DNA of 64,000 bases from Cladorhizidae sp. MBARI D1340-BT2 (Eukaryota; Porifera; Demospongiae; Poecilosclerida; Cladorhizidae), in NCBI GenBank assembly GCA_028752905.1, contig JAQNBH010000010.1:17649922-17713921 (forward strand). Reading direction: 5' to 3'. Made by a program: the position numbers and the translations under genes. The notes below the pieces were generated by a model. That model ran no database searches and was not told the origin of the DNA. It was given only the letters and a program-made list of their open reading frames with translations. Positions within the stretch are counted from its first letter, which is position 1, and every line of letters begins with the position of its first letter. Shown piece after piece: positions 22,414-31,451 of the stretch.

Positions 22414-23631
22414 TTTTGCTGGCCTCTCTCTTTTTTTTCTTCTTCTTTTTCACCTCTTACTTTGTGCAATAGTAATTCTACTCGGCAAGCGTAGAACCAT
22501 GAATTCAGTCAGACATTTGGCATTTGCACTTGGCTGAACAGTTGGATCAGGGAAAAACAACAGCATGTGCCAAGATTTTGTTTGCCATTGAACTTGGAGG
22601 GAAAAATTGGATATATCTTATTTAAAAAATCGACCCATGCTGCTTCGACTACCTTCTGCCACCACTTGGTGATATATAGAACTTGGAGGGAAAAATGAGC
22701 ACCACTGTGGATTGGAACAAGCCTATCGATGTTTAGTTCTTTTACGCATGAGGGAATAAAGTTGGGCTGAAATGAAATAGTGCAGCTTGTACTTTCGAAC
22801 ATGCCTTCTCTTGTGTGTTCTTAATTGAACGAGTTTTTATTCGGGGTAAAAGATTGGTTAACAAATGCCTCCACTGGAGTTGATTTCAGCCTTGTGTCAT
22901 ACTCCACTTCTAGTCCACTTTGAAGGACAGGATATCTGAAAGTGAGGTCAGCTTTGATAGCTATTAAAAAAAAACTGATTTAAAAATGGAAAAGAAAAAG
23001 GAAGAGTTGGAGCTTCACATAGTCTTTTAAGATCTGTGACAAAGCCAAACTTATGATGTTATGTATATCACAAGTTCAAGTATTGAATGTACTCTCTGCT
23101 TCGACTAATACCAAGCTGATGTGTCATCTGATGGAGTTCTAAATAGTGAAAATTGTGTACAGCATCATCATGTTTGCAGGGGATGCCTGAAGATTGTGTC
23201 TCTAAAAACAACGAGGGCTGGTTTTGATCAGTGATAGTATCCTTAGTGTGAATGGTTACTATAGGGTTGATATTTCGTGCTCATTTTTGTTTCCAATGCA
23301 AACAGACTGGTCTAGAAGTGGTAAGGATCGTCACGTTTTGACCGTCACTGCGAAGTGAACTTCCAGGTAGAAGTTAGTAGTCCTAACGAAAGCTGATCTA
23401 CGGTCCAGGAGAAATTGGCTGACTCTCAATTGAAACTAGGACCTTGCGAATGACATAAGAACTTGGGGAAAAGAAGATGAAAAAAATAGAGTGCACAAAA
23501 CATTAGTAACCGCTGTTGAATTGGAACAAGCCGGAAATCTGTCTCATCTAGAAGAGTTTTAACGCAGCGGTGAGAAAACATAGCTTGAAGAGAAAATGCA
23601 TTTTATAAGTGATGAAATGTGGTGTCTGGAT
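22295..23631 (+). repeat. Plain 5S unit 12 (1337 bp) with spacer
   Basis: This spacer has a form shared with the units that precede non-LTR insertions (38299, 41976 and similar). ACGCATGAGGG replaces ACGCATGGAGGG, and ATTTAAAAATGG replaces the longer A-rich segment. No gene is seen in the spacer. Confidence 0.85.
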
Positions 23632-23884
23632 GCCTACGACCATACCACGTTGAGAACACCGGTTCTCGTCCGATCACCGAAGTTAAGCAGCGTTGGGCCT
23701 GCCCAGTACTTATAATAATAATAATAATAATATATTATTTTACAGCAAGACACGTATGTGTGGAAGATACATTGAGTGTGTTCAGAAATGTGATAAATGC
23801 TGACGGTATGCCTGTAAGTCCTATAGGCACCCATTTTTTAATTAAAAGTACTTATAATTATCTAGCGAGATTAGTGTAGGGTGA

Positions 23885-24536
23885 TTAGATGAATCTTGCA
23901 CAGGGACATGAGAAGTGATACGTGCAGGGTTGCTCAGATATAAAGTGCTGGTTGAAGTGGTCCCAAAATATATTTATCAGCTGGCAGCGAAGTGTTGTAA
24001 GTGACAGATCCAAGTTTAGAGGAGGGAGTGAGTTCCACAGTCTGGGAAGTCTATTGAAATAGAAATGACTGATGCGGTTAGTTCTTGATCTAGTGTGCCT
24101 TAACTTGGCATTGGATGACGATCTGGTGTTGTTGGAGGAGATCGAAATGTAATGATTAATGTTAAATCTATCTGTGGGATTCTTCAGTTCTTTGATGTAG
24201 AACATGATGTCAGCTATTTCGTACCACATCATTAAGGGTAATATGTTCAGGGCTAGCAGCCTGTCTCTATATTCCATCAAAGAATTGTTCAAAATGAACT
24301 TTGTTGCCCTTCTTTGGACCTTTTCCAACATAGTGATCTCCTTAATTAACCGTGGCCTCCAAACTTGTGAACAGTATGTTAGCTTTGACCTGACCAGAGC
24401 GAGATAGAGTGTTCTCAGTATTTCTCTCGATGACATTCTGCCAAATGTACGTTTCAGTATTCCCAGTTGCTGATATGCTTTTGCAGTGATCGCACCATAT
24501 TGTTGGGACCAAGATAGGTCTGTCGAGATGACAACT
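23885..24536 (-). pseudogene. Non-LTR reverse transcriptase C-terminus, copy 1
   Basis: This is the C-terminal part of the reverse transcriptase, up to the point where the LTR element entered. It has Ile where the other copies have Thr (SSREILRTLY). The short upstream remainder of the same frame is at 35426-35566. Confidence 0.8.
24532..24536 (+). repeat. 5-bp target duplication of the Gmr1-type element (CAACT), left copy
   Basis: CAACT is directly left of the LTR and recurs at 35421-35425 directly right of it. In the uninterrupted non-LTR copies (for example near 40549) CAACT occurs once, followed by CCTAAATCC. Confidence 0.92.
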
Positions 24537-25127
24537 TGTGATAAAATCAGTTCTCATCCAATTAGAACCTTTAACTAATTGGCATGAGACACTATTTTAT
24601 ACGACGGCTAGATCCTTGTCACCAGTCTCTCCTCACTAGTGATCCTCGATCCAACCCGAAATCAGCCAACTCCAGTAGTCGCTGTATCCCTCTTATTAAT
24701 AGAATGGTATATATATTAATAAGATAAGTGATATACTCAATCAGCAATCATACACAGAGATTACACAGAGATAACCATACAAGCCTAGCTTTACAGTCTA
24801 TCCCTCCTTACACAAGTTCAGTTCCAGTTTCTCTTAGTGTTTTTCTCTCCCTTTAATTAAATTACAATGTTCTTTTATAGCACTCAGTTTGAGGTCACCA
24901 GTCTCTGGTGGTTTCTTTGTCCATGGTGGTTTCTTTGTCCATGGTGGTTTCTTTGTCCATGGTGGTTTCTTTGTCCATGGTGGTTTCTTTGTCCATGGTG
25001 GTTTCTTTGTCCATGGTGGTTTCTTTGTCCATGGTGGTTTCTTTGTTCATGGTGGTTCCTTTGTTCATAGTGGTTCCTTTGTTCATGGTGGTTCCTTTGT
25101 CAACAGTCAGGGAAGGTTTCCCTGACA
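24537..25127 (-). repeat. 3' LTR of the Gmr1-type element
   Basis: 591 bp, TG...CA. It contains the 18-bp minisatellite 24909-25106 and a terminal hairpin sequence at 25106-25126. It also encodes the last 77 or so residues of the Gag-Pol frame. Confidence 0.92.
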
Positions 25128-28100
25128 TTCCTCCCCCGTTAGATCGAGACCCTTGGTCTCGACTAAGGCAGTCAGCATTTGCATTTGCTGAACCAGATCT
25201 ATGAGAGATCAAAAAGTCATAGGCTTGTAATGATAAAGCCCATCTAGCCAATCGACCATGGCTGTCCTTTAAGTTTGCTAAATGCAAAAGAGGGTTGTGG
25301 TCAGTCTCGATCTTGAACTTGGTACCCTCTAGGTAGACTCTGTAATGCTTTACACCAGCAACGATCGCAAGTGCCTCCCTCTCGATGGTTGAATAATTCT
25401 GCTCCCTGGGCAATAATTTCCGCGAGCCGTACGCAATTGGATGCTCTTCTCCCTTGTCATTTATTTGGCTCAATACATAACCCAACCCCGTTGCTGAGGC
25501 GTCTGTCTGTAATATAAACTGCTTCGTCCAATCTGGAGTTGATAGAATCGGTTGATCTGTCAAAGCTTTCTTTAATGCTTGGAATGCTGTGTCACATTCC
25601 GTTGTCCAGATCACTTTGTTTTCTTTCATCTTTTTTGTTAAGTTCGTGAGGGGGCAAGCTATCGTAGCAAATGATGGAATAAATTTGCGATAGTAGCCGC
25701 AGAGTCCTAGAAATGCTCGAACGTTCTTCTTCGTCTTTGGGATCATGTAGTTCTGCACGGCTTCGATCTTGCACGACATCGGGCGAACTTGACCATCACC
25801 AACCAGATGACCCAAATAACAACATTGACTAACCCCAAAATTACATTTCTTTTCTTTTATGGTTAACCCCGCTGCCCTCAACCTTTCCATCACTACCCTC
25901 AAATGTTTCAAATGATCTTCCCATGAGGTACTATGGATGACTATATCATCCAAATACGCGGAGGAAAAATCATGTAATCCTTCTAAAATAGAATTCATAA
26001 GTCTTTGAAATGTGGAAGGGGCTGACACCAAGCCAAAGGGCATTGTGAGATATTGATATTTCCCATAAGGTGTTGAAAAAGCTGTTTTTTCTCGACTCCC
26101 CTTTTCCACAGGCACTTGGTGGTATCCCTTAACTAGATCTAATGTAGTTATGAATTTGGCTCCACCTATGTTGTCAATCAGCTCTTCGATATTTGGTAGT
26201 GGATATGGGTCTGCTTTGGTCACTAAATTCAATTTGCGGTAGTCAATACACATCCTTGTCCTCCCATCCTTTTTAGGAACTAAAACTATGGGCGCTGCCC
26301 AAGGACTGTGAGAAGATTCAATGATACCCTGATCTAAAAGAGTTTTGATCTCCGAGCGCAAAAATTCTTTCGCTGTGTGTGCTAACCTATACGAAGGCAA
26401 TCGTATTGGTAGTACATCCCTTGTAGCTATGACATGCTCTATTAAGTCAGTCTTTCCTGGGGTTTCCTTGATAACATCCTTGAATTGTTGTTTCAATTGA
26501 TTTAATTGTGTGTGTTGCATGTGAGAGAGAGAACGTGCCTTTGATACCTGGTTCAAATTGAACTGGTCGTCTAATTCTTGGTCTTCCACTAGAAAGACTG
26601 CTGGGGCTGGCGAAGTCCATAACTTCATGGTATTCACGTGAAAAGTTTTTAGTGGTTTCCCTGTTTTTCCCGTGTCCACCTGATAAGTTACCTCAGTGAT
26701 CTTTCTCACAATTGGAAATGGGCCTTGCCACTCATTTAACAGTTTATTCTGTTTTCGCGGTCGGAATACTAAAACAAATTCCCCAACCTCAAATTGTCTT
26801 TCAATAGCTTTCCTATCATGGTATCTCTTTTGAGACTGTTTCTCTTTCCTTTCTTTTTCCTGAGCCAATTCTCTCACTAGTTCAATGTTAGCTTCCATGG
26901 TTCGAATGAACTCGATAACATCAACCTCACACTCTTCTGCTTTTCCTTTCCAGAATCTAGCTAAATTCTCAAGGGGTGTTCTCATCTCCCTTCCGAATAA
27001 TAGCCTGAAAGGTGAAAATCCTGTGGTCGCATGGACACTACCCCTATAGGACCACAAAACAAAAGGTAGGCAATCATCCCATTCTACCTTTGGGTTGTTC
27101 ATTAACTTCTTCAACAACCTCTTCAAAGTACTGTTGAACCGTTCCACCATACCATCTGTTTGGGGATGGTATGGGGAGGTTCGAATCTGTTTGATTCCAG
27201 TTCTGCTACAGAACTGCTTCATCACTTTTGACATGAAATTGCTCCCGTTATCTGATAGTAACTCTTGTGGTACCCCTACTCTGGCAGTTAAATCAACTAA
27301 ACAATTTACTACTGTCTCAGCTGTGGTGTTTTTTAACGGAAATGCTTCCGGCCACTTTGTGGTATAATCTATTGCCACTAGAATATACTTATTCCCAGCC
27401 TTAGTTCTTTTTAAGGGCCCAAAGATATCTAGAGCTATCCTGGAGAACGGTTCCTTGACAATAGGCAAAGGGTGTAGTGGTGCCTTAGTGACTACTGGGG
27501 CACTAGCCTTCTGGCAAATGGGGCATGACTGACAAAGTTCTTTTACATCTAAAGCAATCCCTGGCCAATCCAATCGTTGTCTAATGGCTTCCAAGGTTCT
27601 TTCACGTCCAAAATGCCCAGCCACTACTGAATTGTGAGCTAATGTTAAGACCTTTACTCTTGCCATCTTAGGCACTATCACTAGGCTTTTCCCACCAACA
27701 TGATAGGGTTCTCTCATTAGTAATCTTCCCTCCCAAAAGTAAGGACTACCCTTGCTATCAGCTTTTTTTCTCACTTTCATCAAAGTTGTGTCCTTCAGCT
27801 GCTCCTGCTGCAGTTGCTCAGGTGAGATTGCATCAATGCTCATTACTTCTGTGCTCCTTGAGTCGTCCCTTGCGACCTGCAGAGGAATAGTCTCACCTAC
27901 TCGTTCTATATCCTCCTCAAATTTGGACTCCACTGGTACAGCTGCCACTGGATTAGACTCTTCAGCTACATCCTCTTCCATCTCACTTCCACTTCCCTCA
28001 GAGTCAAGAGAGTGCGTGACTGGTTCCTCTTCCTGCTGTTGAAGCTGCAACTGAGTGTCGATCTGGGTTTGCACTTGTTGCTGAGCCCTTGTTGTCACCA

Positions 28101-29586
28101 TTGTTGACTCTGTGGTTGCGGTGGTGGTTGGAATGTTTTCTTCTTTTTTGGACTCTGTCTCCATCGCTTCCCTAATATACTTATGGAAATGGGGAACATC
28201 ATGCCCCAACAAAAGGTCAGTAGTTATATGTCCTGAAACTCCTACAGCTAACTCTAGCCTTTTGTCTCCATCCACTTGTAACACTACCTTGGCTGCTGGA
28301 AAATATGTTTTTCGAGCACTGGCTGTGGTGTATGCAATTTTCCATGGTAGGTAATCCGTCTTTTTTATGTGCCTAGGATGTACTATGGTCTTCGTACACC
28401 CTGTATCAAGCAACGCTACTGCTGGTTTACCATTGACCTTCACATTGCGAGACCAAGCTGGTACTTTCTCACATTTACTTATCCCACAGTTTGCTTTTTC
28501 CAGCTTGACAACACAATCTCTTTTCATATGCCCAGGTTTCCCACAACGATAACACTCCAGCGGTTTAGCTTCTTTCCCTTGCATCATACTACTATTAGTG
28601 TTACCTTTGTAGCGCTCATCCCTGCGGCTAGGTGGAAAACGTCCGCCTCTCTCGTTGGCTTCGCGGCTCTCATTAGTTGCGCTTCTCCAACTCCTTTTCT
28701 GCTCAGGTTTCTGTGTTGAGGCTACTTCCTTCTCTCCTCTGGATGAGCTCAGATAGCGTACTACAGCTTCTTTCAGGTCTTCATAAGAGGCTGGATTGAG
28801 CTGCCTCATTCTCGCTTCTAGCCATCGAGGAAGTTTCTGCAACGTTAATTCGATTAATAACGTGTCATATTGGGACTTACCACTGGATTGAATCCAACGA
28901 TTAAACGATTGTTTTCGCTCCCGGAACCAATTCTCAGGATTCCCTTGGTTGAAGTTAACTTCAAACACTCTCCTCCTGTAGCTCTCTGTGGAGACTTGAT
29001 ATGTAGAGAGCAGGGTTGCTTTGACAACATCATAGTCCTGCTGTTCCATAGCAGTCAACGATGACACTGCAAGCATCCCCTGTCCCGACAACGAACTACG
29101 TAGGCAGGCAGTCCACTGTCTCCTTGGCCACCCTCCTACTTCAGCAGTTACTTCAAAGGTATCTAAAAAAGCACCCATGTCGTCTACTCCCTCGACATAT
29201 TTGTGTAATGTCGGTTTAGGCATGGGGGGTAATTGTTCTTCCCTTGCCGGATTACGCATTTCTGCCAAAAGTTGTTGCCATCGTTGCTCTTGGCGTTCTT
29301 GTCGGTCGTGGTCTTCACGGCGGTGTTGCTCTTGGAGTTCTTGTCGGTCGCGGTCTTCACGGCGGTACCGATCCATCCTCTCTTCCTCTCTCAGTGCCCG
29401 TGCTTCATCTGCTTGAAGCCATGTAGCCATCATCTCTGTTCTCGAACCCCCCTGCTGTTGACTGTTAGCAGGTGTTGAAAAAGGTTGGTGGTGGTGGAGG
29501 GAATCCTCCTCCCCCTCCTCAACGGTGTCTCTGGGCGCAAGAGTAGTCTGGCTTCTTGTCAGGCGGTCCTCTCCTGGGAGTGACAT
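24895..29586 (-). CDS. Gag-Pol polyprotein of the Gmr1-type retrotransposon (Gag-PR-INT-RT-RNase H)
   Basis: A single uninterrupted frame of 1563 codons from the ATG complementary to 29584-29586. This start was chosen because the 78 codons upstream are encoded by leader repeats, and the MSLPGEDR start matches the Gag start of the sister element at 31452. Domains: Gag with a coiled Arg/Glu-rich segment (about 65-110) and capsid (about 115-300); CCHC knuckle 345-358; aspartic protease DTG at 394; integrase finger H651, H658, C688, C691; integrase core D720, D779, E815 (35 residues between D and E); GPF motif in WQGPFPIV; reverse transcriptase from about 1060 with YLDD near 1211-1214; RNase H with the first Asp near 1362, ending at LSRD. 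No frameshift or stop separates gag and pol. All catalytic motifs are present. The C-terminus reads into the 3' LTR. INT before RT is the odd order that marks Gmr1 elements. Confidence 0.93.
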   Translation of the reverse strand: MSLPGEDRLTRSQTTLAPRDTVEEGEEDSLHHHQPFSTPANSQQQGGSRTEMMATWLQADEARALREEERMDRYRREDRDRQELQEQHRREDHDRQERQEQRWQQLLAEMRNPAREEQLPPMPKPTLHKYVEGVDDMGAFLDTFEVTAEVGGWPRRQWTACLRSSLSGQGMLAVSSLTAMEQQDYDVVKATLLSTYQVSTESYRRRVFEVNFNQGNPENWFRERKQSFNRWIQSSGKSQYDTLLIELTLQKLPRWLEARMRQLNPASYEDLKEAVVRYLSSSRGEKEVASTQKPEQKRSWRSATNESREANERGGRFPPSRRDERYKGNTNSSMMQGKEAKPLECYRCGKPGHMKRDCVVKLEKANCGISKCEKVPAWSRNVKVNGKPAVALLDTGCTKTIVHPRHIKKTDYLPWKIAYTTASARKTYFPAAKVVLQVDGDKRLELAVGVSGHITTDLLLGHDVPHFHKYIREAMETESKKEENIPTTTATTESTMVTTRAQQQVQTQIDTQLQLQQQEEEPVTHSLDSEGSGSEMEEDVAEESNPVAAVPVESKFEEDIERVGETIPLQVARDDSRSTEVMSIDAISPEQLQQEQLKDTTLMKVRKKADSKGSPYFWEGRLLMREPYHVGGKSLVIVPKMARVKVLTLAHNSVVAGHFGRERTLEAIRQRLDWPGIALDVKELCQSCPICQKASAPVVTKAPLHPLPIVKEPFSRIALDIFGPLKRTKAGNKYILVAIDYTTKWPEAFPLKNTTAETVVNCLVDLTARVGVPQELLSDNGSNFMSKVMKQFCSRTGIKQIRTSPYHPQTDGMVERFNSTLKRLLKKLMNNPKVEWDDCLPFVLWSYRGSVHATTGFSPFRLLFGREMRTPLENLARFWKGKAEECEVDVIEFIRTMEANIELVRELAQEKERKEKQSQKRYHDRKAIERQFEVGEFVLVFRPRKQNKLLNEWQGPFPIVRKITEVTYQVDTGKTGKPLKTFHVNTMKLWTSPAPAVFLVEDQELDDQFNLNQVSKARSLSHMQHTQLNQLKQQFKDVIKETPGKTDLIEHVIATRDVLPIRLPSYRLAHTAKEFLRSEIKTLLDQGIIESSHSPWAAPIVLVPKKDGRTRMCIDYRKLNLVTKADPYPLPNIEELIDNIGGAKFITTLDLVKGYHQVPVEKGSREKTAFSTPYGKYQYLTMPFGLVSAPSTFQRLMNSILEGLHDFSSAYLDDIVIHSTSWEDHLKHLRVVMERLRAAGLTIKEKKCNFGVSQCCYLGHLVGDGQVRPMSCKIEAVQNYMIPKTKKNVRAFLGLCGYYRKFIPSFATIACPLTNLTKKMKENKVIWTTECDTAFQALKKALTDQPILSTPDWTKQFILQTDASATGLGYVLSQINDKGEEHPIAYGSRKLLPREQNYSTIEREALAIVAGVKHYRVYLEGTKFKIETDHNPLLHLANLKDSHGRLARWALSLQAYDFLISHRSGSANANADCLSRDQGSRSNGGGMSGKPSLTVDKGTTMNKGTTMNKGTTMNKETTMDKETTMDKETTMDKETTMDKETTMDKETTMDKETTMDKETTRDW
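24909..25106 (-). repeat. 18-bp minisatellite in the LTR (11 units)
   Basis: Eleven tandem copies of an 18-bp unit like TGGTTTCTTTGTCCATGG (plus strand). On the minus strand they encode a hexapeptide repeat TTMDKE/TTMNKG at the Gag-Pol C-terminus. The other LTR has the same number of units once its two halves are rejoined. Confidence 0.92.
25128..25140 (-). promoter_or_regulatory. Polypurine tract of the Gmr1-type element
   Basis: AACGGGGGAGGAA (element strand) lies immediately before the 3' LTR start TGTCAG. This is the expected position for the primer of plus-strand DNA synthesis. Confidence 0.8.
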
Positions 29587-29665
29587 TCTTTCAGAAAGAC
29601 GAGTTGAGATACAAGTGTGAAGAAAAGTGATATTAGTCGCGCATACAACCACTACAATTATAAGG

Positions 29666-29860
29666 AAAAGAAATATGCACCACTCCCGAAGGATGAAACA
29701 AGTATTAATAATAAGCAAAAGAAATATGCACCACTCCCGAAGGATGAAACAAGTATTAATAATAAGCAAAAGAAATATGCACCACTCCCGAAGGATGAAA
29801 CAAGTATTAATAATAAGCAAAAGAAATATGCACCACTCCCGAAGGATGAAACAAGTATTA
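29666..29860 (-). repeat. 51-bp tandem repeat, 3.8 copies
   Basis: The units start at 29666, 29717, 29768 and 29819 on the plus strand. Each begins AAAAGAAATATGCACCACTC and they are nearly identical. They lie immediately next to the primer-binding site. Confidence 0.92.
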
Positions 29861-29877
29861 TCCCACCGCTGCCACCA
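29860..29877 (-). promoter_or_regulatory. tRNA-Leu-type primer-binding site of the Gmr1-type element
   Basis: On the element strand, TGGTGGCAGCGGTGGGAT starts one base after the 5' LTR. It is complementary to the 3' end of animal tRNA-Leu of the AAG/TAG type, as I recall that sequence (...ATCCCACCGCTGCCACCA). Minus-strand DNA synthesis would start here. Confidence 0.8.
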
Positions 29878-29878
29878 A

Positions 29879-30302
29879 TGTGATAAAATCAGTTCTCATC
29901 CAATTAGAACCTTTAACTAATTGGCATGAGACACTATTTTATACGACGGCTAGATCCTTGTCACCAGTCTCTCCTCACTAGTGATCCTCGATCCAACCCG
30001 AAATCAGCCAACTCCAGTAGTCGCTGTATCCCTCTTATTAATAGAATGGTATATATATTAATAAGATAAGTGATATACTCAATCAGCAATCATACACAGA
30101 GATTACACAGAGATAACCATACAAGCCTAGCTTTACAGTCTATCCCTCCTTACACAAGTTCAGTTCCAGTTTCTCTTAGTGTTTTTCTCTCCCTTTAATT
30201 AAATTACAATGTTCTTTTATAGCACTCAGTTTGAGGTCACCAGTCTCTGGTGGTTTCTTTGTCCATGGTGGTTTCTTTGTCCATGGTGGTTTCTTTGTCC
30301 AT
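29879..30302 (-). repeat. 5' LTR of the Gmr1-type element, inner part
   Basis: 424 bp matching 24537-24960 of the 3' LTR, cut inside the third minisatellite unit by the second LTR element. The outer part continues at 35254-35420. Confidence 0.92.
30298..30302 (+). repeat. 5-bp target duplication of the nested LTR element (TCCAT), left copy
   Basis: TCCAT at 30298-30302 and 35249-35253 flank the nested element. Removing one copy restores the 18-bp minisatellite in register. Confidence 0.92.
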
Positions 30303-30906
30303 TGTCAGAGATGCACCCTCTGACTGGAGAACAGACAGCTACTAAGGTGCCAGATGACCTACAGGATGTGCAGGGCTCTACACGGGAGGAAGTACATGTC
30401 GTTAATGATGATATCATAACCACAACAGGAAGAAGGGACTTACCTCTAAGAATGAACTCACCTGATGTCAAGGGCGACGTCGAGAAGAATACGGAGCTCA
30501 AGCTTCTAGATGAATTCCAGAAGTCGGTGGGCGTTCTCTGATTGATCGACCAATGAGAGACGAGAGAACTGAACGATATAATTAGAGAGAAGGACTAAAC
30601 GTTACTGAGTGGTATGCGTTGTTGTAATCGAGTGTGAGTACTATGTTCTAGAGCCTTGTTGTATGAGATATAATTGAAAAGGCGGCATACCTCGTTTGTG
30701 CCAAAGCATCGTTAATGGTATGGTATTTTCTAGATCGGCTGTCTAACTATACTATCTCTTTTCGTAAGAGGGTAAACAACTAAGGGAGTTGATTTTGGCT
30801 GACTGAGACTTTAGTGGGGAACTAAAGTGAGGTTGGCGTCGAACGAGATACGGATCTGTCTGGGAAATCAAAAGGCATTGTCCCAGAGAAGGGTATTCTC
30901 GTCACA
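30303..30906 (+). repeat. 5' LTR of the nested element
   Basis: 604 bp starting TGTCAGAG and ending GTCACA. Its first 22 bases can fold into a hairpin (GTCAGAG at 30304-30310 with CTCTGAC at 30318-30324). Confidence 0.93.
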
Positions 30907-30907
30907 G

Positions 30908-30925
30908 TGGTGGCAGCGGTGGGAT
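30908..30925 (+). promoter_or_regulatory. tRNA-Leu-type primer-binding site of the nested element
   Basis: TGGTGGCAGCGGTGGGAT, one base after the LTR. It is the same 18 bases and the same 1-base spacing as in the Gmr1-type element it interrupts. Confidence 0.8.
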
Positions 30926-31451
30926 CAACTAAGCGAGAGGCCTAGCGTCCCGTTACTTGGCTCAAGGAACTATCTAAGTGAGAGGTAGAGAGTCAGAGAC
31001 TAGAAAACCTAGAGAGAGGTATCTAGGGGTAGCTAAGGGAGCCTAAGAGAAAGGTTACTTAGCGTGTGTTGTAGACCTAAGGTGAGAGGTCTTATACTTA
31101 CAAATTGTACCAGACCTGAGGTGAGAGGTTCTGGTGGGGCATACAGTCCTAAGTAAGTGTATTGCTAATAGACGGGAGTTGTCTATATAGTTAGCTAAAG
31201 GAATTGCTAGCTCACTGGTAGGACTGTTAGCCAGGGAAACAGCCCAGGTTATCAATACCTTGGGGCTTGTGAACCCAAACCCTGAGTAGGTATTTTGAGT
31301 TGTATATATACCTTAATTGACCTACTGTTGTCAAGTTGTAAAAATTTCTGTGGTGGTACACACCTTACCAAGTAAGCAAAGAAAATTCTTGGAACACACC
31401 TTACTAGGTTATTGAAAATTTTCAAGTTTAATTGTTTAAACTTCCATCATT
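30926..31451 (+). other. Untranslated leader of the nested element
   Basis: About 526 bp without a convincing coding frame. It contains two copies of a motif near GACCTAAGGTGAGAGGT (around 31074 and 31108) and several AGTGAGAGGT-like stretches. This is the likely region for packaging signals, by position only. Confidence 0.5.

Larger units (their letters stand above)
29587..29878 (-). other. Leader of the Gmr1-type element with 51-bp repeats
   Basis: Between the primer-binding site and the Gag start lie 3.8 copies of a 51-bp repeat (29666-29860). Each unit has 17 codons without a stop on the minus strand, so the frame stays open upstream of the Gag start. The hydrophobic peptide this would encode (LIINTCFILREWCIFLL) is probably not translated as part of Gag. 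Confidence 0.75.

Noticed and set aside
23619..23879. 86-codon plus-strand frame (repeated at 39635, 43300, 48405, 60387)
   Set aside because: It crosses the 5S gene, the (TAA)n tail and the non-LTR 3' untranslated region. A chance frame copied with the unit.
23712..24536. Independent site-specific insertion of the non-LTR element into each 5S gene
   Set aside because: All five copies have the same 5' truncation point, which is unlikely from independent insertions. Co-amplification is simpler.
24867..25204. Plus-strand frames with WWFLCP, HGGFFV or MVVSLS repeats; possible CRISPR-like direct repeats
   Set aside because: These are other-frame readings of the 18-bp LTR minisatellite, which has no spacers and lies inside a eukaryotic LTR.
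29587..29820. Starting the Gag-Pol protein at the first ATG of the open frame (29820)
   Set aside because: The first 78 codons come from the 51-bp leader repeats. The start at 29586 aligns with the Gag start of the sister element.
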